The position numbers were made by a program, and so were the translations under genes. Of a stretch of 64,000 nt of DNA, positions 23,430 to 33,968 are shown piece after piece (the first letter of the stretch is position 1; every line of letters starts with the position of its first letter). Under the pieces are notes generated by a model. That model made no database searches, had not been told where the DNA came from, and saw only the letters and a program-made list of their open reading frames with translations. Origin of the DNA: Escallonia rubra (Eukaryota > Streptophyta > Magnoliopsida > Escalloniales > Escalloniaceae); assembly GCA_033065855.1 (NCBI GenBank), contig JAVXUO010000173.1:124001-188000 (forward strand), written 5' to 3'.

Positions 23430-24250
23430 ATAGCTGATTAGAGTTGATTAGGGCTAACTGGGTTATTAGGGTTAATTACGATTATTAATTATAGCTGATT
23501 AGAGTTGATTAGGACTAATTAGGGTTATTTAGTCCTAATTAGGGTTTAATTGTGCCGAGTAGTGATGATTAGTCCTAATTAGGGCTAATTGGGCTTAATT
23601 GGGTTATGTTAGGGCTAATTAATGTTAATGAGGGATAGTTTCGGATGATTATAGCTGACTAGGGTTGATTAGGACTAATTAGAGTTATGTAGTCCTAATT
23701 AGGGTTTAATTGTGCCGAGTAGTGCTGATTAGTCCTAATTAGGGCTAATTAGGCTTAATTGGGTTATGTTATGGCTAATTAATGTTAATGAGGGCTAGTT
23801 TCGGATAATTATAGCTAATTAGGGTTGATTATGACTAATTAGGGTTTAATTGTGCCGAGTAGTGATGATTAGTCCTAATTAGGGCTAATTAGGCTTAATT
23901 GGGTTATGTTAGAGCTAATTAATGTTAATGAAGGCTAGTTTCGAATAATTATAGCTAATTAGGGTTGATTAGGACTAATTAGGGTTATTTAGTCCTAATT
24001 AGGGTTTTGATGGTGCCGAGTAGTGTTGATTAGTCCTAACTAGCGCTAATTAGGCGTAATTGGGTTATGTTAGTGCAAATTATGACTAATTAGGCTAACT
24101 ACAATCAATATGCGCATAATTGGGTTGATTTGGGCTAATTTGAGGTAATTACAGCTAATTTGAATTTCATCAGGTTCTTAGGGTTAATTAAAACTAATTA
24201 GGCTCGTTAGAGCTAATTAGGGTTAATTGATTTACTAAAATATTGTTAAT
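23430..24250. repeat. About 160-bp tandem repeats beside the transposase gene
   Basis: The landmark GTGCCGAGTAGTG recurs at 23554, 23714, 23854 and about 24015 (spacing 160, 140, 161). Each unit is itself built from TAATTAGG(G/C) monomers (CTAATTAGGGCTAATTAGG). It likely lies within the upstream intron of the transposase gene. Confidence 0.85.
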
Positions 24251-24379
24251 GAGGGCTAATTATAGCCAGCGCTGGAGCCACGATTAGATTCCAGGGGGTG
24301 CATGCTAAAAATGTCGCATTAACCTAACTAACCTAAATTTAATGCACATTCAACAACCTCAATTCCGACACCTCATATA

Positions 24380-24510
24380 GGGTGTCGATATGGTGTCCGA
24401 TACGTGTCTGACACCTCCGGACACGTGTCCGACACATACCGACACGTGTCCGACACATACCGACACGTGTCCGACGCCTCCGGACAGGTGTCCGTCGCCC
24501 ACCGACACGC
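24380..24510. repeat. 21-bp tandem repeat with perfect G-box palindromes
   Basis: Units of 21 bp contain the palindrome GGACACGTGTCC or a close variant. CACGTG cores stand at 24422, 24443 and 24464 exactly 21 bp apart, and diverged units lie on both sides. Translated frames give a 7-residue repeat (DTCPTHT) that I regard as incidental. Confidence 0.85.
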
Positions 24511-24949
24511 ACCTCCAGACACATCGGCATACGTTAATTTGTTTTTTAAACGTCGGACACCGTCGATCAGACGTGGTGTTCGTGTCTGTGCTAACTAACA
24601 GGTATCTCAATCCAATTGCATACCAACATCCGTTAACAATCTCAATTCTCAATTCTCAAATGCTCAATGCAATAAAAATTAACAAAAATCACACATTCAA
24701 TCCAATTGGGTCCCATCCTCCGTCAATAATCTCAATATCTCAAATGCTCAATGCACAATTAACAATCTAAAATCATTAATTAACAACCTAAAATCATCAA
24801 TTCATAATCGCAATTACTTCAAATACACAGCTAATAACCAAAAATCATCAATCAATAATCACAATTCTAAAACGCACAATTAACAACCTAAAATTATCAA
24901 ACAAATGATCAATGTTCAAATGGGAAAAAAATGTTCAAAATTCACATAT

Positions 24950-25590
24950 CCGATGCGCTTGAATTATTTCAATTTAGGGTTCGATTGTATTAGGGCATTC
25001 AATTTAGGGTTCAATTAGTTTTATTTAGGGTTCGGTTCGATTAGGGCATTCAATTTAGGGTTCAATTACTTCAATTTAGGGTTCAATTAGGGGGTTCTAT
25101 TGATTCAATTTAGGGTTCAGTTGATTTGAGGCATTAAATTTAGGATTCAATTAGTTCAATTTAGGGTTCGGTTCAATTAGGGGATTCTATTGATTCAATT
25201 TAGGGTTCAGTTGATTTGAGGCATTAAATTTAGGGTTCAATTAGTTCAATTTAGGGTTCGGTTGGATTAGGGCATTCAATTTGGGGTTCAATTAGGGTTC
25301 GGTTAGATTGGGGCAATCAATTTAGGGTTTAATTAGGGGTTCAATTAGTTTAATTTAGGATTCGATTCAATTAGGGCATTCAATTTAGGGTTCAATTACT
25401 TCAATTTAGGGTTCAATTAGGGGGTTCTATTGATTCAATTTAGGGTTCGGTTGATTTGAGGCATTCAATTTAGGGTTCAATTAGTTCGATTTAGGGTTCG
25501 GTTGGATTAGGGCATTCAATTTGGAGTTCAATTAGGGTTCGGTTGGATTGGGGCTTTCGGTTTAGGGTTTAGGGAGTAGGGCTTAGGGTT
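24950..25590. repeat. Telomere-like TTTAGGGTTCAATTA tandem repeats
   Basis: It is built from AATTTAGGGTTCAATTAG and AATTTAGGGTTCGGTT monomers, with a higher-order unit that includes GGGGGTTCTATTGATTC (seen near 25090, 25175 and 25418). The TTTAGGG core equals the plant telomere heptamer but is never in uninterrupted tandem. The complement of the same repeat lies in the Pack-MULE at 62875-63055. Confidence 0.8.
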
Positions 25591-26490
25591 CGCATCTATG
25601 ATAACCTACCCGAAACAATCCTTGTTTTAACCTAAATGGAATAGTTCAAAGATTAGAATGTAGCGTACAATATTGTATTATAACTCACGCACAGTCCCAG
25701 AACGACCCCCTCACTAGATGCGTAAAATTACCAAATTGTCCTTGGGGTTTTCGGCACCAGAAAAATCCCAAAATATCTGAAAATACTATTTTAAGTATCC
25801 TGAAGTCATTTTTGGGCTAAAAAGTATTTTAAAAAAAAATTGCCCGTAAATCTTGAACTAGTGTCCAGACCGAGCGCTAAAAGGCCAGTTTCGAAAAAAC
25901 TACCTATTGGCCTCAGAATGGCACGAAATTTTAGAATATGAATCATATCAGTAAAATAAGATTTTCAGATTAAAATAACTTAGTTTACTAGGTTAAATAA
26001 TTTGTTAACTTTGATTAATCGATGCCATAATTTAGCACCCCTTACGGACACCGAAAATTCTCAAAACATTCCGGAGCCTACATCTCGTAAAACTATTGGG
26101 GGTTATAGTTTTGCACTTTGTCCAATTCTGATCCTAGATATTTATAAAAAATCATTGAAAACTGCCTAATTTAATTTTAACCTTTAGTGACCATTACCTT
26201 TACTATTCAGATTAAGCACACCTAGTATTTCACCTAAATGCACACACATCTCCTTCTGCCTTCAGCCGAGATGTTCATCCCACACCCACTTCACAACCAC
26301 ACATTACCTCACTTCCAACCCACTTTAAATCATAGAAACCTCATTACACCATTCTAACTCACTACAACATACACTTAAACACTCAATTTAACACATTTAC
26401 ACACCTATAATACACACACCATCAAGAACACACACACACAGTCACGAACACACACTACACCTACAAAACACGCACTTAACTCCTCGAAAG
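25591..26490 (-). mobile_element. Gypsy LTR fragment within CACTA-2
   Basis: It is alignable in the same orientation with 36890-37960 of the complete gypsy LTR. Shared phrases include TTTTCGGCACCAGAAAAATC / TTTCCGGCACCAGAAAAATC, GGCCTCAGAATGGCACGAAAT and CATCAAGAACACACAC. Neither LTR terminus is present, so it is an internal fragment caught within the CACTA. Confidence 0.75.
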
Positions 26491-26559
26491 CCACTTACAT
26501 GTTAATAAAAACCAAAGAGAAATTAATGACAGGACACGGGAAGCAAACCAGAAGACCTT

Positions 26560-26819
26560 CACAGGCAGTGGTGGCGGCGCGACAGTGGTGGCAGCGCGGC
26601 AGTGGTGGCGGAAGGGCAGTGGTGGCGGCGCGACAGTGGTGGCGACGCGATAGTGGTGGCAGCGAGGCAGTGGTGGCGGCGCGACAGTAGTGGCAGATCG
26701 GCAGTGGTGGCGGCGCGACAGTGGTGGCAGCGCGGCAGTGGTGGCGGCTGTCCTTCGGTTTTGAAGATGGGCAACAGTGGTGGTGGCTGGCTCTATCGCC
26801 GGTGAGAGAGAGAGGGAGG

Positions 26820-26850
<31 letters not shown>

Positions 26851-26895
26851 CAACGGGAGAAAGAAAGAGAGAGAGAGAGCAACGGGAGAAAGAAA
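26560..26895. repeat. GTGGTGGCGGCGCGACA repeats and GA microsatellite
   Basis: 15-18-bp units of CAGTGGTGGC(G/A)GCG fill 26562-26760. A GAGAGA stretch follows at 26803-26880. All six frames are open over long distances only because of the repeat. No gene is supported. Confidence 0.8.
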
Positions 26896-26924
26896 AGAAA
26901 GGGGGATCTGATATTTTTAAGTCC

Positions 26925-27120
26925 TTTACCGACGGAACACACCCGTCGGTTAAAGTCCGTCGGGAAAACCCTACTTTCACCGACGGGTGTTTTTACCGAC
27001 GGAATTATTCCGTCGTTAAATAGTTTTACCGACGGACTTTTACCGACGGTTATTTCCGTCTCTGAAACGACTTTTAGTGACGGAATCTCGTCCGTCGGTA
27101 AACGTCCGTCGTTGATTCCC
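26925..27120. repeat. Right subterminal repeats of CACTA-2
   Basis: TTTACCGACGG and CCGTCGGTAAA motifs in both orientations occupy the last 200 bp before the terminus, a variant of the left-end motif. Confidence 0.8.
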
Positions 27121-28194
27121 CCGGTTCTTGTAGTGTTGCTCCACCCTTTTTGTGTCCCACATCAACATACTTGGCATCTGATCGGACTGCATACCTTGTG
27201 GCACCTCCACGTCGACTGCGAACCCATTTTCCTTGGCATCAACGTATATATTGTGGAAGTTAATTAGTTTAACGTAAAATTTTGCTTCTCGATTGAAATG
27301 TTACAAAAAAACTCTGTTATCTGCAAGTTGTTTTCTGTGATCGAATTTGATGTTCAAGATGTAGTAGCTCTAGGATAATTTAGTTTGAATGTGAATGGAG
27401 TTTGGTTTTGATAGGTTTTTCTCAATTTTTTTAGAGAGCATGTAGGAGTTCAAGGGTGATTTTTATAGGATTTTCATTGATTTTTTTTCCTGTTTCTTTT
27501 TTGAAAATGTCAAAACAATCCTTTAACTCTAACAAGGATATATGTTAAATAAAGATAGGTTAAGGAAAGAGGTTTTATATCATGTGAGAAGTCGAAAATA
27601 TATATTTTTCTAATAACACTCCAATCTTGGCTTTAACGGGAATCAAATTTTTAAGGGAAAAACCCCCTAGTAACAAATAACCTTTTATGAAGACTTTAAT
27701 TAAAAAAAAGAAAAATTTTAAGAAGAAAAATTAGCCATTTAACTTTATCCGTGCTTCCATATATGTATAGTTTATTTGAGAATATCAAGGCTATGGAGTT
27801 GAATTTCACAATTAAGGGTAAGGCTATACTGTTATCCAAATATGAAATCAGTGCGTTGGCCGATAAATCTCATTTATAGTTGAATTTTAATTTCGAAGGA
27901 TATGTGTTTCTTTAGAATTTTATCATCATTGCACACACAATCTATTTTGCCTTTGTAAGGATTTCGCTGCTTGTACGTCTAGTATTTTTTGACCCATCAA
28001 CTACTTTGATAGGTCTAGTATTTTTTGACTCTCTGAAGTCGTTCGGTCCACTTGCAAATTCACATAAGACAAACAAATGAATGTTGAATGTGAAAGAAGC
28101 CTTGTCTTCCTTCTCCGGAAGATTCCCGGCTGCGCTTCAGAGCATATTAAAATAGACTTGACTCATGGTAGATTTTCCTTTTCTTGAGCTCATA

Positions 28195-28320
28195 GATTCT
28201 CATCCAAGCTGTATGTTTCTGATGCAAAGATAAGTCGACGTCCATCATTTCTCATTCAAACAAAGCTGTATGCTACTGATGCAAAGATAAGTCGCCGTCC
28301 ACCATTGTGTGAATAAGAAA
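28195..28320. repeat. About 60-bp local tandem duplication
   Basis: AAGCTGTATG(T/C)...CTGATGCAAAGATAAGTCG...CGTCCA(T/C)CATT occurs twice in a row. It belongs to the duplicon sequence. Confidence 0.75.
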
Positions 28321-29569
28321 AATCATGGTTGATGTTTTCATGTCATATATGCCGAAGAGCAATTGAAACTTGATTGGACAATCATAACTCCCCGATCCAA
28401 CCCAACCCAATAGTCCAAATTAGATATTTTGGCCTCTCCTCTCCCATCTCGAGGAGAATAGTAATACTTCAAGACTTTAGAGTTGAATTGTGCAATTAGA
28501 GATAACGATTTACTGTTTTTCAAATCTGAATCAGAGCGTTGGCCGATCAATCTTTTTTGTGTTAGGGATTAATTCTTCAAATCTTCATTGCCGTTGAAAT
28601 TGTCTGATTTTAATTTCATATCGTCATTGCACACGATCTAATTTCCCTTTGTAAAGATTTCGTTCCTTGTATCCTCTCGCCATTCTTTCTAAATATCCAT
28701 GTTTTCGACGTAGACTCGATAATTATTGCCTACTAAAGATCATTTTGTTGTTATTAGTCCTAGGCTAGAAGTTTGGTGAGTCAATCTGAAGCCCACATTC
28801 ATGACCGAGGATGCTTGGGTAATTTGACGTTTTTGGTTTCAAAGCATCAATGTGGGCCTTGTTACTTCCAAGCATTCCGCTCTAAGTTTTCCATCATCCC
28901 ATCAGTACTACAGTGGCATTTTTGCCTCCACGATTTATGTGGCAATACCTTTTTGTCTTCATTTCTCATTATTGATCCTATTTTACCCTTCACAAAACGT
29001 CCTTTTGGGTTTGAGACGTATTGCGATCACATCAAAATTTTGTATCTATTACTTCGTAAATTCTTTTATCTTACTTTTTAAGATAACTTGTGATTACCTG
29101 TACACATTTTGTTTGATTCTGTACTTTGTTTTTGGTATCCATCGGATGATACCGTTTAACTTTTGTACAATTCTTTTGCATATATCAAATTGATTATGTA
29201 TTTTGGTAAGTCATGTCACGTGTACTTGACTTACCCATGTGAATTGGAGTGACTTACTCATGCAAATTAAAACGTGAGCTAGTTTAGTTGGACGAAGAAG
29301 AGATCGCAATCTAAGTTACATTCAATAAAAAAATTCAAAAAAGTCATATAACCCAAATCCAAGATACAAACTGAGAGCACCACCACTGTCGCCATCAACC
29401 ACACAACCACCACATACCATCACAACCACCACCATGGCATCACCCACCACATCAATAACTCAGATCTACAACATATCTGAGATAGATGATCTCAAATATC
29501 TTTCTCAAGCATTTATGTTTTCTTTCTTTATCCCGTTCTTGCAATCCTGCAGTAATTTAGGGATAATTT

Positions 29570-30020
29570 TTATGCAACAGGAAATAAAAGGTTTAGCTGC
29601 TTGATTAACTTGCGAGAAAGTTCCCCAGGATAATGTACATATCGTACAATGTTTCTAAGCTTGAGTGGAGGGTTGCCTACGCAGGCATTCGAGCTCATGA
29701 GTTTCTTCTGCATTTTGTGAATAACTGTCACTATGCAACATACAAAGAAGAACCAACTCATAATTTTGCTTCAAACAAGCGGGACCAACGTGTTGAAGAA
29801 TTCTAAGTTCGACTTACCTTAATCAACGGCTAATGAACATTAAAGTACCTCGGTTGGCAGGGAAAGCTATCCATATGGCTTTTCGTTAACTTCCACAACA
29901 GCATCGGCAGTGACCCACATAATGGTAGTGGATAGCTCTAAGCTAACATGTTCAAAGGCTTGATATGGACTAGATCTACTTAACAATATCAGACACTGAC
30001 CAACATAATGGTAATGGACT
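29570..30020 (-). pseudogene. Receptor-kinase 3'-end relic (copy D)
   Basis: Only the tail of the last exon and its downstream flank remain. AAAGTACCTCGGTTGGCAGG at about 29846-29866 corresponds to the C-terminal codons of copy A near 12160-12195. The piece before it matches the 3' flank of A. The sequence at 29890-30010 resembles the last introns (CATAATGGTAATGG). The kinase exons themselves are gone. Nothing translatable remains. Confidence 0.5.
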
Positions 30021-30902
30021 TGATATAAAATAGATGTACATCATTTTTCTGCAAAATCCACACTTTTTTGTCACTAAAAGAGGCAGCATACCAGGCATGT
30101 CATTATGATACGAAAATGCAATCATTCTTCACTAGATTTTGGTGAAAAAACATACCGGTTAAAGTTATGAGACATCTTCCTTGTTGGTAGTTCTCATTGT
30201 CTTGAGTTGTAGGCTAGTTTGAAATTTTTAAAAGTTTTGAACTCATTCTCCTTTTTTCTTTTCTGAAAAGTAAACCTATTACACTTTGCTAAAGTATTTG
30301 ATAGAGAGTTATCATATCGCATTGCATCCCGTGTATTGCATGGTCCATTAGATAGCAATTCAATTGAGCTTTTATTTTTGGCAATGAATACAAACCTTTC
30401 GTCTGCAACTCCTGAGGGTGCCATGCGAGGTCATTTAGCAAATAAAGCAGATGGGTACCTCTTATAGGCCCAATGATGAGAGCGTCTACCTCTTAGTTTT
30501 GGCAAGTCCAAGTCAATTTCACTCTACGCAGATTACATGTTTTTGAAATACAAGGCAAGTGTCACTAGTGCATTATTTGAAATTTTCCAATCTTGCAATC
30601 CTGCCATCGTTTAGGGGTATCTCAATGCAACAAGAAATATTTGATTAAAGTTTCCCAAGAAAATATACATATCATACAATGTTTCTTAGCTTGGGTTGCC
30701 TACGTAGGCATTAGAGGTCACGAGTTTCTTGATCACCATCTTGAGAATAACTGTTACAGTGCTACATAGAAAGAAGAACCAACATGTAATTTTGTTTCAG
30801 ACAAGCACGGGTTCAATGTGTCGAACAATTCTGAGCTTTAACTTACCTTAATCGACTACTCACCAACAGTAAAGTCCCTTAGTTGGCGGAGGATAGCTAC
30901 TA

Positions 30903-31950
30903 TCACTCTTTTGCTATGGAAAATGAAGATCGACTATGTAGAGATCCTTCAAATGTGGAGGAAGTAAACTGGGCAGACGTAGAGGAACAATCATTGGGTG
31001 CTGCATCAGATGACTGAACAAAGGCTTCAATTTCAATTGAGTTATCGGGTCGCATCACATTATGTTTGTCTCTCAGGGATTGAAACATCAAGTCATCACC
31101 ATAGATACGAGGATCCATGTTTAATTCCTGAACGCTGATATGACCTTGAAGCATGCCCCACTACTACAGACATTATGGGCCTAAGCGTGGGAGACGGATT
31201 AGTGCATAGCAGAGCAACCTTAATCATTCTTACTGCCTCTTCTTGGTTGAAACTTGAACCCAGTCTTGGATCTATTAGTTCCATCAAACTTCCTTTTCGT
31301 TGTAGAACAAAAGCCTGAAACAAAATAGACCATGAGACAAGCTAAGCTCCACAACAGTATCAGACACTCACCACCATAATGGTAATGGATATCACTAAAA
31401 AAGGCTAAAATGCTAAAAGGCAGGCGTTCTTACCCAATCGAGAAGACAAACATACTCCTCTCCGGGACGATATTTCACGTTGTTCATCCCAGCAACTATC
31501 TCCAGTGCAACCACCCCAAAACTGTAGACGTCTGCTTTGTAGGTTAAGTAACCCCACAGTGCATATTCTGGTGCCATGTAACCTCTGCAGAAATGGTTCC
31601 ACAAAGCCGAAGTAACCATGTGTTAGCCTTATTTTTCTTCTGAATGAGCAACTTTTAACTACGCAACAAGATTTAAGAATCTACTGGGAGAAGGAAGAAA
31701 ATGACATCTTACACTGTTCCAGCAACTCTAGTGCTAATGTGGGTATTTTCCTCTTCATCAAGCTTGGCCAAACCGAAATCCGATATCTTTGCGTTAAGAT
31801 CACTATCAAGCAGTACATTGGTGGCTTTGATGTCTCTATGAACAATTTTTAGAGGAGATTCCTCATGCAGATACACCAACCCTTTTGCTATGCACATACA
31901 AATTCTTTGTCTGGTAGGCCAATCCAAATATGAAGGCGATCCCTCTTGAC
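30903..31950 (-). pseudogene. LRR-malectin receptor-like kinase, copy B (kinase C-terminal part)
   Basis: Three exons remain. 31950-31713 holds [11 protein letters not shown] and ISDFGLAKL, 31584-31434 holds [13 protein letters not shown] and ends LLDW with a good GTAAG donor, and 31314-30903 holds the C-lobe (PTLRPIMS) and tail. Exon lengths of the first two (238 and 151 bp) equal those of copy A. In the last exon a run of four C at 31156-31159 replaces three, a one-base insertion that shifts the frame at VVVG. All exons upstream are missing: beyond 31978 the sequence jumps to DNA that in copy A lies upstream of the LRR exons (17490). A deletion of about 4 kb explains this. It is not functional. 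Confidence 0.88.
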
Positions 31951-31977
31951 CTGATATTTTCAAAATTAGCACAACCA

Positions 31978-32870
31978 AATCTATAATCTATAATCTATAA
32001 ATATACAAAAGCATGTATGGCCTTAAATGGTTAATCTTTTCTTTCCTTAAGATGCACTTTTCAAGTTAAAATCTTTTTACAAGATTAGGAGTGATTAGGT
32101 GTGTTTTTTTACTTAAAACATTTTATTCCATTAAATACCAATTTTGAATTAGAGAGTTATTAAAAAACGAGAGTGGTTTTGACGTCTCATAGGATATCAA
32201 GCCTCTTTCCTTAAAATACCCTTATTCGATTATATGTTTTTTTTAGAGTTAAGAGTTGTTTTGACTTTTGACTTAAAACTTTTTTTTAATTAAATACACA
32301 AGATTAGGGGTGTTTTTTACTTAATTGTTTTTTCCAGTAAATACCTTTTTGAATTAGAGAGTCACTAAAAAATGAGGGTGTTTTTTACTTCTCATAGGAT
32401 ATCAAGTCTCTTTCCTTAAAATAACCTTATTGGAATATATGTTTTTTTTAAAGAGTTAAGGGTTGTTTTGAGTTTTGACTTAAAAATTCTTTTTAATTAA
32501 ATTCACAAGATTAGGAGTGATTAGGTGTTTTTTTACTTAAAACATTTTATTCTTTTAAATACCCTTTTTGAATTAGAGAGTTATTAAAAAATGAGGGGGA
32601 TTTTGACGTCTCATAGGATATCAAGTCTCTTTCCTTAAAATACCATTATTGGAATATATATTTTTTTTAGAGTTAAGGGGACTTAAAAGTTTTTTGTCGA
32701 CTAAATACCCTTTTTGAAAAAAGTGTTCTACTAAAAAATAAGGGTGCTTTTAGTTTCTCTAGAAAATGAAGCCACTTTTATTAAAAATACCCTTATTGGA
32801 ATATATATGTTTTTATTAGAGATAAATGTTTATTTTGACTTTTATGAAGAAAAAAAAAGAAAAAACCCTT
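31978..32870. repeat. About 210-bp AT-rich tandem array
   Basis: The landmark AAGATTAGG stands at 32081, 32300 and 32507, with a more diverged fourth unit after 32640. Units contain TAGAGAGTTATTAAAAAA and CTCATAGGATATCAAG. A single unit occurs upstream of copy A at 17530-17700 and another near 27490-27660. It is non-coding. Confidence 0.8.
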
Positions 32871-33785
32871 AAATCAAAGAATGACAGAAAACTATAGCTA
32901 CTATGATTTCATTGCACACTTCGGTGCCTTAAATCAAATAGGTCCAAACCGTTACTGGAGTCATTACAGAGAGATGTGTTATCTTAACACAACGCGAATA
33001 TGGTTTTGTACTTCCACTCACTTCTGATTCACAGTCACATTATTTTCAAAAATCTTATAATCTTATCCTTCAATCGTCTGTTTGGGCTAAACCATTAAAA
33101 TCTTCCGGTTCCAGAAAGCAAATAATCTACTGTCTATTATTATGTTTTCAGCCGAGGTTCCAATCATACTCCAAGTCATCGAATAGCTTATCCAAACCTT
33201 ATCCACATTCTCAAAATCTATCTTTCTCACAGATTATCTGAGGCTTAGGAATCTACCAAACCTCATATCCAGGTAGGGGAAACTATGCAAATAATGATAA
33301 TATTAATCGCAATCAGAGAGTCAAAATACAGAATTTTTAACAAAATCATGCATATTGATTCTTGGGGTTCACAACAAAAGTTCTGTGACATTTCAGAAGA
33401 AACGACGGAAACAGAAATAATGACACAGGTCTGACGAAGCAAAGTCAACCCAACGACTCGAAACAATCAAAATCGGAAGGAGTTATTGGTCCTTAATAAG
33501 ATTTGTAGCTTTCCCATGGCCATGGGTTAGATACTACCTCATCAAGTCCAAATAGATTCAAAAGGACAGATAAATATCTCGGAAAGGAATAAGACGAACC
33601 AGAATGAATGACATCTTCTCTGACGTCTCAGTGTAAGCTGACATTCAATTAAGTCATCCTTGAATTCAATATGTAAAAGAACGAATCAGATGACAGAGCA
33701 AATGTCAAAATCCCTTCTCGTACCTTATAAACTTTCCAAATACGACTAGGGTTTCCCTAACAATACCGGATACGTGATTAGCAAA

Positions 33786-33968
33786 TCACCAATTCATACC
33801 TAATATGATATCAAAATCCTGAGCAACAAATAGGGTGAGGTCCATAGAAAGATCTCTATCCCTAAACATAAACTGTATATTCACAGAGAACCACAAAACA
33901 GTCGAAGACTCTCCCAACGGAGTACTTATCACAATATCAGTTCTTAAAGGACGGATCTTCATCCTCAA
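33786..33968 (-). pseudogene. Gypsy aspartic protease fragment
   Basis: The frame reads through VISTPLGESS and ends DFDIILGMNW. That matches the C-terminal half of the retropepsin of Ty3/gypsy elements, whose typical ending is DF-D-VILGMDWL. The active-site DTG part and everything downstream are not readable. It is a degenerate remnant. Confidence 0.7.

Larger units (their letters stand above)
21841..27135. mobile_element. CACTA-2, En/Spm-type element with accessory gene
   Basis: The ends are CACTACAAGAA and its complement, with the duplication TTG at 21838-21840 and 27136-27138. Subterminal motifs of the TAGCGACGGA type crowd both ends (21861-22230, and 26925-27120 with the variant ACCGACGGA). 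Inside, on the minus strand, is a two-exon gene of the plant transposase Ptta/En/Spm type (22485-23405). The larger DDE-type catalytic transposase was not found, so the element is defective. The middle is packed with tandem repeats and a piece of gypsy LTR. Confidence 0.93.
20410..27241 (+). mobile_element. Solo LTR-B, split by nested CACTA-2
   Basis: It starts TGTTCTCAATC and ends GGCATCA, flanked by the perfect 5-bp duplication ACGTA (20405-20409 and 27242-27246). CACTA-2 (21841-27135) sits inside. Without it the LTR is about 1.53 kb. It is a relative of solo LTR-A in the opposite orientation: after CACTA-2 it continues with TGTGTCCCACATCA...TTGTGGCACCTCCACG, matching LTR-A near 8955-9050. 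It is GC-rich, with tandem units at 20921-21230. No internal retroelement genes are present. Order of events: LTR first, CACTA-2 later. Confidence 0.9.
27340..30590. repeat. Large inverted-duplication arm (partner 59773-63792)
   Basis: Read on the complementary strand this segment can be followed through 63792 down to 59773, apart from the Pack-MULE inserted in the partner. Examples are the pair at 28040-28110 / 63480-63600, the exact-looking block at 29380-29470 / 60930-61030 (ACCACCACATACCATCACAA), and 30420-30600 / 59790-59890. It is non-coding apart from a receptor-kinase 3' relic near 29.8 kb. Frames at 28773-29193 are not conserved as frames in the partner. Confidence 0.85.

Noticed and set aside
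23430-24250. Array of regular repeats considered as a CRISPR
   Set aside because: Units have no separate unique spacers, monomers are degenerate, and the context is a plant CACTA transposon.
24359-24770. Frames with DTCPTHT- and CRTRVGM-type repeats
   Set aside because: They are translations of the 21-bp minisatellite in CACTA-2.
26476-27023. Long frames in all directions with ATTVAPPPLPRCHH-like repeats
   Set aside because: Artefact of the GTGGTGGCGGCG repeat and GA tract; no codon-level sign of a gene.
28773-29193. Two overlapping plus-strand frames of 102-113 residues
   Set aside because: They are in the inverted duplicon; the partner (61178-61523) does not preserve the same frame and no domain is seen.
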